From positions 1,922,001 through 1,986,000 of the forward strand of contig JAVTVJ010000342.1 in NCBI GenBank assembly GCA_034509425.1: DNA of 64,000 nt, in the 5' to 3' direction. Origin of the DNA: Eopsaltria australis (Eukaryota; Chordata; Aves; Passeriformes; Petroicidae). Positions 38,430 through 52,894 of the stretch are shown here, piece by piece. How positions within the stretch are numbered: position 1 is the stretch's first letter; the number at the start of each line of letters is the position of its first letter. The position numbers and the translations under genes were made by a program. The notes under the pieces are model-generated. The model was not told the origin of the DNA, searched no databases, and worked only from the letters and a program-made list of their open reading frames with translations.

Positions 38430-41400
38430 AAGTGCCCCTTTAAGAGCAGATGTGGGAAGAGAGGCAATTTTCTACGACAGATTCTCAGCTTTGGAGTTTA
38501 CTTCCTACAAACAGCCTGCCAGCTCCTGAAACTGGTGCTCTGCAGCTCTGCCAGCCGCGTTTTGAGTTGCTTCCCACATAACTGAGACATCTGTGATCAC
38601 CTGTGTGCCTGTGTGCTCCCCCAAAATGAGCTTGCAGGCTTTCAGCCAGCATCTGACTTGTTTGACGACAGACAGAAGACCCAGCGATCACTCCTGAGCC
38701 TTTGGAGAGCAGTTGCTCTCTGGTGAAAAAAAGGAACGGAATCTGCCCATGCCTCAGCTGGAGCACTCGTGTGGGCTTAAACCTTGCAAGATAGCAAAAA
38801 CCCCACACATGAACACCATCACTGTGCCCCCCAAAAACCTAGCAGAATTTATCAGCGATTAAGGACTTTTGGACTAGGCAGTCACCCACATGTGCAAAAA
38901 TACATGGGAAATGTATTTTGTAATTGTAATAGTGGTGTTGTTCATCTCATTGCTTCAGAACTGCTTGTTCTCCTGAGTAATGAGTAAGAGAGGAGTGACT
39001 GCAAAGTAGGAGCCACAGGGAGTGGAACGATAGCAGGAGGGAAAAGTTGTTGCTTTCCTATGAAATCACCTAATGATTTCCTATGAAATCTTCCTAATTA
39101 GATTCATCTATGAGATACGACAAAGCAGATTAAGAGGACAGGAAAAATCCCTGCAAAGACAGGGAGAATTTTGTAATGAAGATCATGACTGAGGTGTCAC
39201 ATCATTAGCACCAAAAGTTAATAGCTATGAGTCAGATACAGCCCATATGGTCCAAATCTTAATTCTTTCACAGATGACATTGTGCCTTTTGGCCTCTTGC
39301 ATCATCTCTCCGTGAGGCAAAGTTTAGAAACCCAAGGTTTACAGAGTCCCAAAAACTCAGTACACCTCAGCTTGGAGCTTGCTTTGGGAGCTTTCTGGAG
39401 TACGGAAATTCTGTTGTTCCTTGAAATACGTGAGGGAAAATCTGCCGTGGATGAAATCTGACCTACCCTATTTTTAAATGAAAACACTTTTGTAAATGCA
39501 AAAGTACTGCACATTTAAGAGGTTACCAAGTAGGTTACGTGGCACAAGGTTATTTCAGCCCACACTCCTGGGGATTTATTTTAGTTTTATAGTCAGGCCT
39601 TTCCTCTCCCCAGGTTTTGAACATATCACTCAAAGACCTATGTCGGAGGTCTCATCTTACTAATCCAACGACAGTGACAGCAGAAAACAAGCAGCAGAGG
39701 AATCTGTACATATATTGCTGTGACTGGAGGAACACCAGGATCTTGTCCCTCCTCTTGGAAAATCAAAGAGTGAAAATCAAATACTTGCAGACACACGGGT
39801 AACCACAGTCTCACTTGGGTCTGTTGAGGGGAGTGAACTCCAGGAATGCAAACTCCAAAGAGATAAAGTGCTTGATAGAGAAGAAAGGCAGAGTCATAAA
39901 CCTTTTATCTGGTCTGGCTGCACAGAATGACTCGGGGTGGGTGACACAGGGGACCAAAGTAGTACCTAATTTCCTCTTTTCTTTCTCAAAGCCTGGGATT
40001 GGTTACTTGTCATCATTGTATATGGAGTACTTGCTTTCAGCTCTGCTGCAGTGACTTTGGGGAAGCGCTCTGTGAGCTGTGGCTGCACCCCAAGCTTGCA
40101 GCACAAAGCTCCCCGCACTCACACAGCTGCTGAAATGCCCTGAAACACCAGCTGCTGGCAGAGAAAGAGCTGGGACTGCAAGCCTTGGGGTCTGGCCTTG
40201 GAACCATCCCCTGAGCTACAGATCATTTCACAGGCCAGAGTATTTCCCTCCTTCTCACACATCTCACTTCCCCCAGCTGGGTGACAGTGCCTGCGGCAGG
40301 GACTAAAGTCGTGTCACTCCTGATAAAATCCTGGGAGCTGCTGTTCCCTGTGAGACACCAGGCTGCCAGCCCAGCACAGCTCACACTGCCAGCTCCCAGG
40401 CTCAGCTACAGCTGAGCTACCAGCTCTGCTGCAAACCTCCGTGATGAACTGACCATCAGCAGGTCATGTTTCTCCTCAACGGGGGTAAGAGTGTTTCTTC
40501 TCTAACCACCTGCCTTTGAGATGCTCACATACTGTCCTAATGAGAAGCTTATAAGTTGAAAAATTTAAAATAAACCCAAGCTGATATGAGCTCTTCAAAA
40601 GGGAAGATATCTGCAGGTCTGTGCAGGATCCAACCCTGAGCAAACAAATCTTAAATGGTGAGGAATGTCTCATTTTGATGTTCAGTTTGTATGCACGTGC
40701 AGGATTTGACCTAGGTACATTTTAAACAAATTGAAATAAGCATCTTCAAAGTGTCATGATGAAAATGTATTTTTGGCATCCATTATAAATTGGATTGTAT
40801 ATGTCTGAGGACCAGATCCAGTTTCTGAACATCCTAAAAAAAATGGAACTTGGCAAAAAGTAAACAAAAGATTGTCCAAAATCAGGCAGAAAGAGCTAGA
40901 ACTGGGAAAGATAAGAAAAGGCAGAGTAAAACACAAAGATGAGTAGACAAAATGCAGAGGAGGCAAAAAGCACACAGCCAGCCAGCAAGACAGCCAGAGG
41001 AAGACAGAAAATCCATCCTGCTCTGGAGATCACCTCTTGACAGTCCCAACAAAAAGCACTGCCCACTGAAAAGCTGATCCAAGCATCATGAAGCAAGAAG
41101 GATGAAGAAGAACCAAATCATCTGGCACAAGTGGGGAAAGCTACCCTTTAAAAACAAGTCCACAGAGAGGCTTTCTACAACCTTACTTTTCACCAAGATA
41201 TCTTTGTTTCTCTAGCACTTTCCAAAACTTTTGCAGAGCACTGGACATGCCTCTCTTTTTCACCTTGATGCAAGTCAAGAGTTGTACAGGCAGCAATGCA
41301 ATTACGCCCACCAGACTTCCAGCTGCTTCCAAAATGGGCCTGTGCTGAGTTACAGCAACCTGGAGCCTGACAGCAAAACCAAAACAGAGAAAAACCCAGA

Positions 41401-44400
41401 TAACTGTATCAAATGGCACTGTATCCTTGATGCCACATAAAAGAATAGTGCTTTCTCATTTGAATTCAGTTCACACAAAATGAGGAGTGGGCAAGGAAAA
41501 GACATGGACAAAGCCTGACTGGGCTACAGCTTCCTCTCTCTTACCAACCTCGTGTAATGAAAACCTTTGCCCCTTTTCCTTAGCCAGTTTCATTACACTT
41601 TTGATTCTCTGGCAGCATCAGCAAATCTGGCACCTTTAGATTAAAAATCTTCATCAAAGCAAGAGTGTTTCAGTACCTCTTCTGCCCAATTCCTTTAATC
41701 TCTGCAATAGCTGTTTCCTACAAAAAAGCCCCTGCTGGTCCCTGCCCCCCCAACTCTGGCTGGTGTTCAGCAGAAGCTGGACATGTGTTTTGCTGAATCA
41801 AATCTAATTAAGTTATTCAGAGGATTTACTAGATTACACCTTGCTATCTACAGCTCCTTCCTTCTTCACTGGAAATCCGGCATCTTCTCCTCCCCTCTGC
41901 TCACATTCCCCCAGGAGCTTTTCTGACATGCACAAGCAGCACGTGTCTGCTTGTTTGGGTCACCAAAAATATCAGATCAATCCCTCTGAATTGCTGGGGC
42001 ATCCACGTACGACTGACAAATCCAGCTTGATCTCAGTTGACTTGGTAAGACACCATTTGCCTTCCCGAAATACTAATGCCTTTTGGGATTTGTGTGCCCA
42101 GATTAATTAATCAAGGGTAGTGTTCAGTAGAGGTACAGAGTTGGGGGATCTTCCCAGGTCTTGAGGGAGCCAGGCTGAGGCCCCAGGGCAAGGAAAATCC
42201 CAATTTTGGCTGCTGAGGAATAGAGGAAGAGGGGCTGCACAGAGGACAAGTGCCAAGGCTGGACCAAGCTGCTCTTCGACCCTTTGGTGGAACAGGCCAA
42301 TTCCCTTTAAATGGAATTTGCATTTCCCCAGTGTGGCCAATACTAGGAATATTAGGAACAACTAAGTAATTTCAGACAGAGAATGTGGCTAATGCAGGTA
42401 ATTGCCACTCTGTGCTGTGTTTTGAATTGAACCACCCAATTTTACAGCAGCGACTTGAAGGAATGTTTTGCTTAATGAGCTCTTACCAATGACTCCACCC
42501 TGCTAGACTGTACTTGTATTTTATATGAGTCAGAGATTTCCCAGTAGAAAAAAGTCTTAAAGGCCAAAAAATAATAAATGCCATAAACTTGTTAAGAGAA
42601 ACTGCTGCTAATTGGGTCTGCCCCAGGAAGCGCATTTCATCTTTTCTGGACACTTTCAGTGAAGCTTTTCCCACTCTCCAAAACATATGCAGCAATGAAC
42701 AAAGAATATGGACATGGCACTTGAATCTGGTTTATATTTGATAAGCAGAGCTTGCCTTGATAGCATGAAGTGGCTCAAAATTGCCCCCAAAGCCAGATGA
42801 GAAATGTGTCCTTTCAGCGTGCCCCTGTGGGGATGTACAAAGGATTCCTCCCAGTTCCTGCAAAAGCTGCAATCAGATGACTTCCTCTCATAATTCAAGA
42901 GCAATATATCCTCAAGAGGTTATATCCTGAACCTAACTGCATTTGAAGGAGATTTTTCAGGTAAAAATCTCCCCTTGTTCTCATTGTCATCTGTCTGTGG
43001 CACTGGCCTAAGGAAAACACGAGCAGGAGCAGAGTCTGATCCTAGGAATGGAAGCTCACAGCGTGTTCCTGAGCACTGGTCTGAGGCACAGGGCTGTGGG
43101 ACAAGCATCCCAGGCTTCTTTGAGAAGGAAAAGTTACAACCACGAAGAAAGAGATGTGTGAAGTCACAAAATGGGCATCAGGCATCCCTAATGGAACTTC
43201 TCAGCTGGCATTTTATCCTCAGCTGTTGCTCCATTAAACATCACAGATTAAAGCGCTCAGATGGATTAATACAATTACCTTGCATTCTGCTCAAGTGTTT
43301 ATTTTTCCCCCTCACGTTCAGTTAGGTACAACATAACCTGTTTTTCTAGGGAAACTGACTGTGAGGAAACACTGACAGCACCCAACACCTCCAGCTGGGA
43401 GCAGAGGCTCTCCCACTCCAGGCCCAGCAGATAAGCCTGGCTTATCACCAGGTGCCTGGCAGGACAGCTCACAGCAAATGCTGGGCTGCTTTCCACACAT
43501 GGGGGAGAAAATCTGACCTGGAGTTTGGAGATGTGTCCTTCCCATGCCTTTTCCTCTGCACTGTTGGTAAGATAATTCCCAAGTGACACAGATCTTTGAT
43601 GTGTGCCAGCTTCACTGCTGATGGAACTGCACATGAGCAGAGTTACAGCTGGAATGGATTTGGGCCAGCGTGGTTTTCATTTTAAGATCTATGCAAAGAC
43701 AGAGAATGCATCTGCTATGGCTGAATGATCTTAAAGGTGCTCCAAGGACCAAGCCCTCAGAGGACAGAGTGATGCCAGTGGAGGTACAGCACTTCATCCT
43801 GGCTGAAGATTTATACTCTTGTTATTAAACATCCTCATAGAATGTTACTGTTTCTTTGCTCAGCACCACATAAACACCCAGTGTTGGATTTTTCAAGATG
43901 CCAGACAACACAAACCCATCTTCTTAAGATTAAAAATAGAGCTCTTAATCTGATTTCATTTCCTCAACCTGCTAGACACCCAGAGAGCATGAATACAAGG
44001 AGATGCAGAGGCATGGGGTGTTAAAAATGATGGAACTCACCAGGACACTCAGTTCTTTCCCCCCAGGTTTTCAGTTTGTTGGTTGGTTTGTTTTTGCAGT
44101 GCTACTTTTGAGCACAGCCTTCCAAATAAATTGTTTGTAAAAGCTGTGTATTCTCACACCACACACATAATTTTGCTTTAGGAAGGACTTTTCTTCTGTG
44201 GCTGAAGGAGCAAAGCTTCGTTCCCTTGCCTCTATTGTGGCAGATGCCAGGGACGTGGCTTTTTAAAGCATTTTAAATAGAAGTTGGTGGACTGGGGGAC
44301 CCTGGAGCACACTTTCAAATCTTCCTTGCTGCCTTACAAAAGCTAAGCAGTTAGGTGCAGTGACTCACTCACACTGACATTTTTGGGAGAGAATGATGCC

Positions 44401-46996
44401 TTTTATAATAACATTGATATTCCTCCATTGATGTCTCAACACTAGCTAATTTAGAAAAGAAACATGTAGTGCAAGGTTGAAAGGTCACAGGCCAGCCAAA
44501 GAACTCATGAGATCATGGGACCATGAAAGAGGCTTTGGCTTCAAAATAAAATACCCTTTTTTCTTTTTGTTTCTTTTTTTTTTTTTTTTTTAAGGAAGAG
44601 AAAACTTTTCTGAAAGGCCAGGAATTGAATCTGAACTCTTCTTTCACATACTGTACAAATAAAAACTACACTGCAGAACTACTTGGGGGGGTTCAGTAGA
44701 GTTTATCTCCAGAGGTCACTTTAATCTATATTGAGTAGAGAAATAGAGGGAGAAGGAAGGACTCACATTCACTTTTAGAAAGCTGCCAGAGCTCTCTTTA
44801 AGCTCTGACGTTACCATTGTCAAGCCAATACCCTTCTTAGATTATTCTCCCCACAGTCTAGTGAAGACTCTGCAGCCTAGTGAGTGTGAAATTAAATTAT
44901 GAAATATTGGATTATTTGTGGCTGTTGTGTTCTGCTCTATCCACACTGTTCTTTGCCTTTTCCCAGTCTCCCCTATTTTTCCCCTGTCAGAGTTAAAGGA
45001 AAAGATAAACCAAAAAAAAAAGCTTACAATATAATAAACTTGCATCTGTAGTGTCCTGATGTGACTGATGCTTGCACCTTCAACAGCCTTTAACACAGAT
45101 TCAGGTTTGAGACTAAAATCAGGGCCAGATTTTCTGGCTTTGAGTCCTTTCAATGCCTGCTTGCTCACAAAGTCCTTTTCTTTCTTCCCCAAAAGAGGAC
45201 TCTGTTAGTTTCTTCCCAATATTAGGTGAATATAAAACTAATTACAGCCTGATTGAGACACTTCCAGTTTCCAAATGAAACTGAGCATCCTTTCCTTTAT
45301 AAAGAAATTTGGAAATGTTAATATAGGATATCAGAATGAGTTTGCAGAAACAGAGGAGGCCTAATGTGCTGTGCTCCCTCTTCCTTCCAGTGCAGCAGCT
45401 TACAAATATTATTTGTTGATGCAATATATATAGTTCATATATCTTTAGTATGAGAATTTTTTATTAGACCAATTAGGCACAGAGTGCTTTCATAACTAGA
45501 GCTGCTCAAAATGAAAAAGACAAAGTGGTTTCCTAATGGAACATGCAATTGATAAGAGAAGAAATTATTCTTTCATGTTTTCAGATATTGAGAAAATAAA
45601 GACTAGCTCCTACAGTGAAGCACTATATATTATCCTTGCTGTCCTCCCAAACTTGCATCATAAAATGCTGATTTTCTGTGCTTTCTTGTTTTTATAATAT
45701 TAACAAGGTCCATAAAGTCTGAGGTAACCAAAGTTGCGAAGCTTAGTGAGCAGTGAGAAGAATTTACCACACTGTTAGAAATTCCATGGATTTGCTCAGC
45801 CATGGAAGGAATTGTACTGGACACCAGCACATCCAGAGCTCTCTGCTTACAAGGAGACTGACCCAGTGTCACAGGAGAGAGCTTTTTGAAATCTCTGCCT
45901 GCCTGTCCTTCCTAACTCCAGCCTGGTGGAACAGGAGACTCCCTCCTGACTCTCTTGACATAAGAAACTCATGAAGTCCTTGCCCGTAATAAACTCATAA
46001 CCTGCCTTGTGCTGACACCCTGCAGGCTCCACCACACAGGCTCCACCATGCCTGTGACTGGCACCAGCCTGAGAGCTCAGCTTCAATTACCAATGCCACC
46101 AGCACGATTTAGAGCTGTTCATCTCATAGCTGCTCCCCTGACCTCAAGGCAGACAAAAGCTGAGCCATCAATGGCTGCCATTGATTTGATGGTCACAAGG
46201 CAGAAACGCCGTGCGGCGTGTCCACAATGGCCTTCCTGGGCATGGAGGCACAGCAGAGTCTGGAAATCCTTATAAATTATTCCACAATGCTATCCAACCT
46301 TCTTACATAGGCTTGGACAATTTCCTCCCTCCTCCCATTGCTCATTTTCCACAACTCACAAATGTCTGTTTCACACAAACAAGAAAAATGAGCTGGCAAA
46401 CACCCTGCCCATAACTCAATTTTAAGGCAGAGAAATACAATTTCCCCCAAATCTTTCCTTCCTAATGTTTTGTGAAATGAACTGTTCAAAGCTATCTATT
46501 GAAAAGGAGATGAAAATCCTTCCCTTCAAAAAAGAAGCATAATGAATGTACTCTTCACTCTTCAAGAGATGCAGCACAGCCTGCCAGAAAAAGTCCTCTT
46601 TTTCTCCATTTATGGGGTTTGATTAAGCGTCCTGTTCATACGGATTTGAGAGTTTTGATCCCATCCTTTTAACCATTGCTTTTGTGTATGAAAAACAAAA
46701 TCTGAGAGAGCCAAGTGCAGGGGTAAGACTGCAAAATTGTCTTTGTCAGCTCAGCAGGGATGACTGGAACCTCTTTGCTCAAACTCCCCTTACCATCAAT
46801 GGGAATTTCACATTTCTGTTTGTCCCACGTGTGACACTTGGCTGGGGAGATGCTGAGGCACAGAGGGCTGGAAGCTCAGAAGGAAGCTCAGAGTGGAAGC
46901 ACTGTTTATGCTCTTCCTGCAGCCCCACCAGTGGCCATTGCCAAAGCCAGCCCTGTGCTCTGACCCCCTCTCATGCACTTTGCAGACTCTCAGTTT
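38430..46996. other. Proximal upstream flank of GPC1, nothing recognised but the T18 run
   Basis: Composition drops abruptly to AT-rich directly after the CpG island. There is no sign of a divergent gene: frames on the plus strand leaving the island are lost within a few hundred bases of AT-rich sequence. A purine-rich stretch lies at 40.85-41.1 kb. Confidence 0.5.
44574..44591. repeat. Homopolymer T18
   Basis: Eighteen consecutive T residues preceded by TTTTTGTTTC. No LINE or SINE body is evident beside it, so it is called a plain homopolymer and not a retroposon tail. Confidence 0.9.
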
Positions 46997-47000
46997 CCTA

Positions 47001-47449
47001 TGATTCCTTGGAGTGGCTGCCTAGAACAGAGGCTGGACAGAGAGAATATCAGAATTTATTAGAGAATAAAGTGGGGATTTATGAAAGGCCTTCAACAGAT
47101 CCACCTTGGGCAGTGCAGGAGCCTCCCAGAGGCTGCACCCAGCATGGACAATGGGCACCAGTTTCTCACACAGAGATAAGTTTGGTCCATTTGCATCTCA
47201 GGGGTTAATTGTCCAATTCCAGCTTCAGGTAATGCAGTCACATTCCCCCAGTTTGCTCCCCACAATTCACTTCTGTTTATACTTTTTGGGGATTGAGGCA
47301 GTTGGGTGTCCTTGAGTTTCAGGCTTAGAGAATTGTCTTGTCTGACCAAAATGTGAAGACAGCAGTTAACACTTTATATGGAGTTTAGAGTTATGCACTA
47401 ATGCAGCACAGGATTTGAAAAACATAAAGGCTAAAATCTTAAGGCATCA
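47001..47449 (-). mobile_element. Solo LTR of an endogenous retrovirus, copy 1 (449 bp)
   Basis: The plus-strand sequence starts TGATTCCTTGGAG and ends CTTAAGGCATCA, giving TG...CA termini and a near-perfect 9-bp inverted end (one mismatch). It is flanked by a 4-bp target duplication CCTA at 46997-47000 and 47450-47453. An AATAAA signal near the end that corresponds to plus-strand 47,060 supports minus-strand orientation. No adjacent primer-binding site or gag/pol sequence is seen, so it is a solo LTR. The family looks songbird-like from memory. Confidence 0.9.
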
Positions 47450-47453
47450 CCTA

Positions 47454-50400
47454 ATGTGGGTATCTGAAACCATTTCAGGTTACAGCTGCACAAAGAGCAG
47501 CATTAAGAGCTCTTTGTGCACTCAGATGCCTCCAGAGCAGCACATCATTCCCAGCTTAGCTCCAGAGCTCCTGCTGGCCTGGAGGGGGATGCTGAGGACA
47601 CATTCCTGCCCTTTGTCCTGTCCTGCAGAGTGCCAGGAGCCTCCTGTGAAGGGCTGGGCAGTCTTCACTCTCAGGGCAGTGCAGAGATGCTTGTGTCATG
47701 TGATGCTTAGGAATAATTTGGGGCAGGAACAGGTACAAAAACCCTCTGAGGTTTGTTAATGTCTTCTGTGTGGTCCCTTCCCAAACTGTCATTTTTTTTG
47801 TACCACATACATGTAATGATGCCAACAAAGAACACAAGTTGCAGCTGTCCAGGAAAGTTCATAAACACTTCACTCAGCCATCATGATGAATTCTCTGTCT
47901 GTGCAGACCCTCCAGTAATATTGTGCATAATCTTTTTCTTCTCCCACACTCCACAAATCTCCCTGCTTTCCCTGCCTGCTGGCTTTGCCCTGCACTCAAC
48001 CACAGGGGCTGCTTTAAGATTCTTTTCTTCCTGTTTGGGCAGATTGCTTTGCCTTTCTAATGCTCCTCCTGGTCCTGCCAGTCCTGGGAGCACAAGGCTC
48101 AGAGAGGGAACTGAACTCACATCTTCCAAAGAGCATTCACCAAACCTGAGGTGGATGAGCTTTCATTTCCCTTGTTTTGAACTCCCTCAGCAGTGACCCA
48201 CAGCCATGAAGAGGTTTTGTCTGCATGCAGTAATCAAGAAAGTCAGGAACTCACCTCAACTTGCTATGCAGGACTGCTGGTAGCCATAGCTCTGACTCAA
48301 TGATTCATCAATTTATTTGATTGACAGGGTTGATAGAAGGTCTTAAGGGCTCTCCTGAGAATCAAAATCACAAGAAAATCCATATGTGAGGGTGCTTTAT
48401 ATCTTTATAAAGCTTCTCTTATTTGGAAACTAAGCTCATCTACTTTTAATTTCATATAATGAGAAAGTATGGACTTACCTTGGTAAGAACATGGCAAATA
48501 TTAATTAAGTACTGGCAAGTAAAAAGAATGTCAGTAGCTACCAGGGAGGATAAGTCTGAGAGACTGGGGTTTAGATTGTATAAGGCTGAAAAAATAATAA
48601 TAACCAGAAAGCATAGGAATTAAAAGAAGTACTTGTTAATTAGAGAATATTGAAAGGAGTGGGGTAATAAAAAAGTCCACTTTTTGCTTGTGACTATGGA
48701 GACAACTCCTTCCTAGAATTAAGTCTGGCCTTTCTGCACATGGTGCTTTTAGAGTGGGGTACCAACATCATCACTGTTAGATCAGATATGGAAGCATCAG
48801 ATGGTGCCTCAACGTACCCTTCTCCCCATAACCATGTGGTGGTTCTGGGCTGACCTCATGAAGCTGAAACACCCAATTCTAAGAAATTGTCTCATGGAAA
48901 AAAGTCAGAATTCTATCATTATTGCTGCTACTCTGGCACAATGTCATGGGGGACACCTGGCTGACCTGCTGTGCCCGTGGCTCCCTTCCCAGCTGAGCTG
49001 AATCAGTCACCATCAGCTGGGGATCTGCATGGCATTTCTGGTTTCAGAATGAAACCTGTTTTATTGGGAGGACAGAGGCAAACAAACTATAAATAAAACT
49101 GCATAAGGCCTTTACAAATCAGTGCTTTAAAAACTTAACTTTTCATCAATCTAACTGCTGCTCTGCTCTCTGTGATGCCACTTTATCTCAGCAGAGACAC
49201 AGGCAGCCTGTATTCTTCTAACCTCAGCAGGCTGTCACTGGTCTTTGATATAGCAGCTGTCTCATAGCTACCACTAGATTTCAATTAAACCAGGCTATAT
49301 TTAGGGTGAAAATAGGGCTATTTTAACCTGCCATACCTGCCAACTTTTATTCACTCTCAGCAGTAGTTATTTTATTTGATGTGCCTGGTTTTAAGCTGCG
49401 CCATCCGTAAAATTAAAAAGATACCCGAAACTGTGATGTATTTTACATTCACATCACCAAAAAGCTATCATTAAAAGCAGCAGTTCTCCAGGGAAGAACA
49501 CACTTTAAGGTGATAAATAACAAAATGCTCTCTACGCACAGCCAGGGCTGCAAGCACAGCCTTGCCATGGTGGGGCGATACAAATGATTCTCTGGTGCCG
49601 AGGAGAACTAAACTGAAAAATGTATTTATTTTTCACTGATCACAGGGACCTGTTGCTAACACAGAAAGACTTGGTGTGTGGAACAGCAGTGGAGCACTTC
49701 TGTGTGGTGGTCCAACACAAAATGCTTGTTTTAGGCCCAGATTATATGATTTGGGATCGAATAGTTCTATGTCCTCACATTTTCACTTCAGACACTCATT
49801 CCTTTCCTCCTCCTCTGTCAATATCACACGTGCTTTTTCAGCAGAAAATGGGTGAAAACCCCATTAACAGAGACCTCAACCCTTGTTCCCCTTCCTTGTG
49901 GTGGGGAACACCACATTACAGTATTCCAAAATCCTGGAATGCTCAGCCCATGGTCAGTGAGATGCACTAAATGTCATAAAATCTGTTCCACACACACACA
50001 GGGACACTGACCTGATAAAATGTGTGAAGAGCCCTTGTGTTCAGATAGTGCAATTACCTGCATGGAAAGATGGGACATTTTTATGTGAGCAAGAAAGAAA
50101 ATCTTCTTTGAGTCATCTAAAATTTAATAGGCTACGAAGATGGCTAAAGCAAAAGATAACTCTCTCATGCAAAAGCCTTCTCATAAACAGTCTGTAATTA
50201 CACTTGCTGCTGCTGTTTGGTTGATGGCACAGGCTTTATTAAGTGCAAGAGCTGTTTTTCTGCAAGGAGGCTTACTGGAGAGTGGATTAAAACAAGCATG
50301 ATCACATCCTGACATGCATAAAATGCTGATTGTCTCACTTGCCCTATATGCCAAGTGCTTACTCTTGCAAGGTATTTGGAGCTGTCAACGCCAGCTGAAC

Positions 50401-52890
50401 TCGGCGAGGCAGAGAAGGGCTCAGCACATCTTAAAAAACCCTTGGCACGGAGAGCAGGCCTCAGCCACACTCAGGGTTTGCCAATAAACCTCGGGAATGA
50501 TGGCAATTACAGAGCAGCTATTTGTGTGAGCATTACTGGAACTCCATCCCCTCCTCCAGAGAAAGGGGAGATGCAGAAGGGGGATGCAGGAGAGCTCCAG
50601 CTCTGGCTCACAGGCTGGAAACCTGCCTGACCCTGACAGAATAAATCAAGTGAACCTGTGGCTGGTTGCAAAACACAACATGAAAATAAGACTGTTGAAA
50701 GGGCCAAATGGAGACACACTGAGAATGCCAGAGTGGTCACACCTCAGAGCTGAGCAGTGCCATGGCCTTCAGCTGTGTTTGTTTGGGTGTATTCAGCACC
50801 TCCTTCAGCTGGGACAGAAAGGGGACAGGGCACAGCAGGGCACACGCATTGGGGCATTATTCAATGTTCTACTTTAACACTGTTCCTCCAAGCAAGGCCC
50901 TAAACCCTGCCTGGTTCATTGTACTTACACCAAGCCCAGCTATGAAGAGAGAACACTTAATTTTTATTGGGTTTTTTAAAGTGGCAAGATGGTATCAGAG
51001 CTCTTCAAAGCATCACAACATTTATTTCCACAACAAAGATACCAAATGCTCATCTAGGCTGCCTTTTTTTTTTAACTAGTAAAAACAAATAAACAACCCA
51101 AAAGTTGTGCTTCCCTCTCCCTATTCTTGTACATACTAGATCATTTCTGCAAGAAAAGAAACAAACCAAAACACAAAACCACTGCAAGTATTTCCTTACC
51201 TTGGAAGGAAAATAACCCTGAGTGGAAAATGAACCTAATGGTTCTGCTTTGGCAAAATGATAAGCAAAATCCTACAGTGAGAAGCATGGGGCAACCATTA
51301 CACATCCCCAAGGCTGTTAAAGAGTGAGTTTAGTGCTGAGTGTGTGTGGAGAGGGAATTCCTCAGAGCAAAGAGGGATCTTCATTACCTGAGAGACACAG
51401 GCATAACAAAAACCTCTGAATGGCAGTGACTCAGATGAGATGAGATGAGATTCTTCTTTTTTTAACCACCAGGGAAGCAGATACGAGAGCAGCCCATTCA
51501 GGGATGTGTTAAAATTTCCATTTCTTGAAGCCTTAGGATCCCCAGCAGACATACAACTAAAAATACACTGGTTCCAACAGATGCTGGGAGATCAGTGCCA
51601 GAATCTTCCAGTGCAGTGGCCAGAGCTGTGTAGGATGGGCTGCAAATCCCTCCTGCCCCCAGATATTCTTCTTCATACACTGAATTACCATGTCAAGTGC
51701 ATGAGATTTTTTGTTCTGAAACCTATGGCTATTGCTTTTTGGCAATCAGAGGTCTTTTAACTGTTTTGTCCCTTTTATTGTGCATACCAAACCTCTCCTT
51801 TTCCTGGGAGCGATGCCGTGACAGCGGCTGATCCACACAGGACAAGGGTGCAGCAGAGATTGCCCATGAGCCTTCAGAACAGCCTGAGTGAGTATGAGCT
51901 TAGGATGTGCTTAAACTGTGTACTCAAAGCCCAGCATTTTGTCCCAGTCTCTGCAATCACAGACAGACACACAGCAGTTACTCTGCAAAACCTCCTGGCA
52001 TCCCACAGCTCCTGCTTCAGCACCAACCAGAGCAGAAGACTAAAAACTTGCAATCTGTTTTTCAGTTTGATTACCACAATTTCTGCCTCTTCTGGCTTCC
52101 TTTTGTTGGAGTTTAGCACCATCCCTTATATTTTACCCTTTTTTGGCAAAGTTTACAGATTCTTCACCTTTTGTTCTAATTCAGAACCATTCCTTGTCTT
52201 AGAGCTTGTGTGGTTTTTAACTGCCTGCCTAAAATACATCTTTAATTCCTTGCTGGAATGATTCTTGTTTCCCTATCCCTTGTTTCAGTATTCTTGAGCT
52301 CCAAGGCCTTCATGCTTCTCTAACCACTCCTTATCAATTTATTCCACCTCTGATTCCTGTGTGCCAGTTGCCAATTTTTTCCCTGTTGCTCCTTATTGTG
52401 AAGCTGACAAGGAGCACAGCAGAAGTGACACAACGAGGCACAGAGATGCTGCAGGATCAGCTCCAAATTGACAAGTGACAGCAGAACAAGTGGCACTGAC
52501 CAGGTTTCCTCTCTGAGATCTGATTTCACATTCAGTGTTCCCTGAGATGAAATAGGAATAAACAGGTATTTTGGTTTTACTCCTTCCTGTGAGCTCTGGT
52601 GTAGAAATGTGACTAATTCAGACCCATTACTCAGAGGAATCTCAGTTTTGCTGGGATTATTTGATAGACATTAGGCTTGTACTGATTTCCTAAAGCTAAA
52701 GCAGCAGATATATGATAGGGGGGAAGGGAAAGACTTCAAGGAAGGAAAATGGGTCTGAGAAAATCTGACAGAATGCGATGGTGGGGAGGAACCAGGCAGA
52801 GACAGCAGCAGAGCAGTTTTGCTGGCCTGTTGAAGGCTCATCAGTGTGTCAGGGAGGGTTTGAGGCTGTGCCCCCAAGCCCTCAGTGCCA
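47454..52890. other. Sequence between LTR copies 1 and 2, no retroviral genes
   Basis: The distance of about 5.4 kb is in the range of a small provirus. However, no protease, reverse transcriptase or integrase motif was seen in the translated frames, and frames are short on both strands. It is ordinary flank sequence. Confidence 0.6.
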
Positions 52891-52894
52891 GCCC

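Noticed and set aside
38100..38440. Divergent gene sharing the GPC1 CpG island
   Set aside because: No coding exon, donor site or recognisable protein leaves the island on the plus strand; the open frame ends as the sequence turns AT-rich.
46684..47208. 174-codon plus-strand frame near LTR copy 1
   Set aside because: It crosses the LTR boundary at 47001, is antisense to the LTR, and has no recognisable domain.
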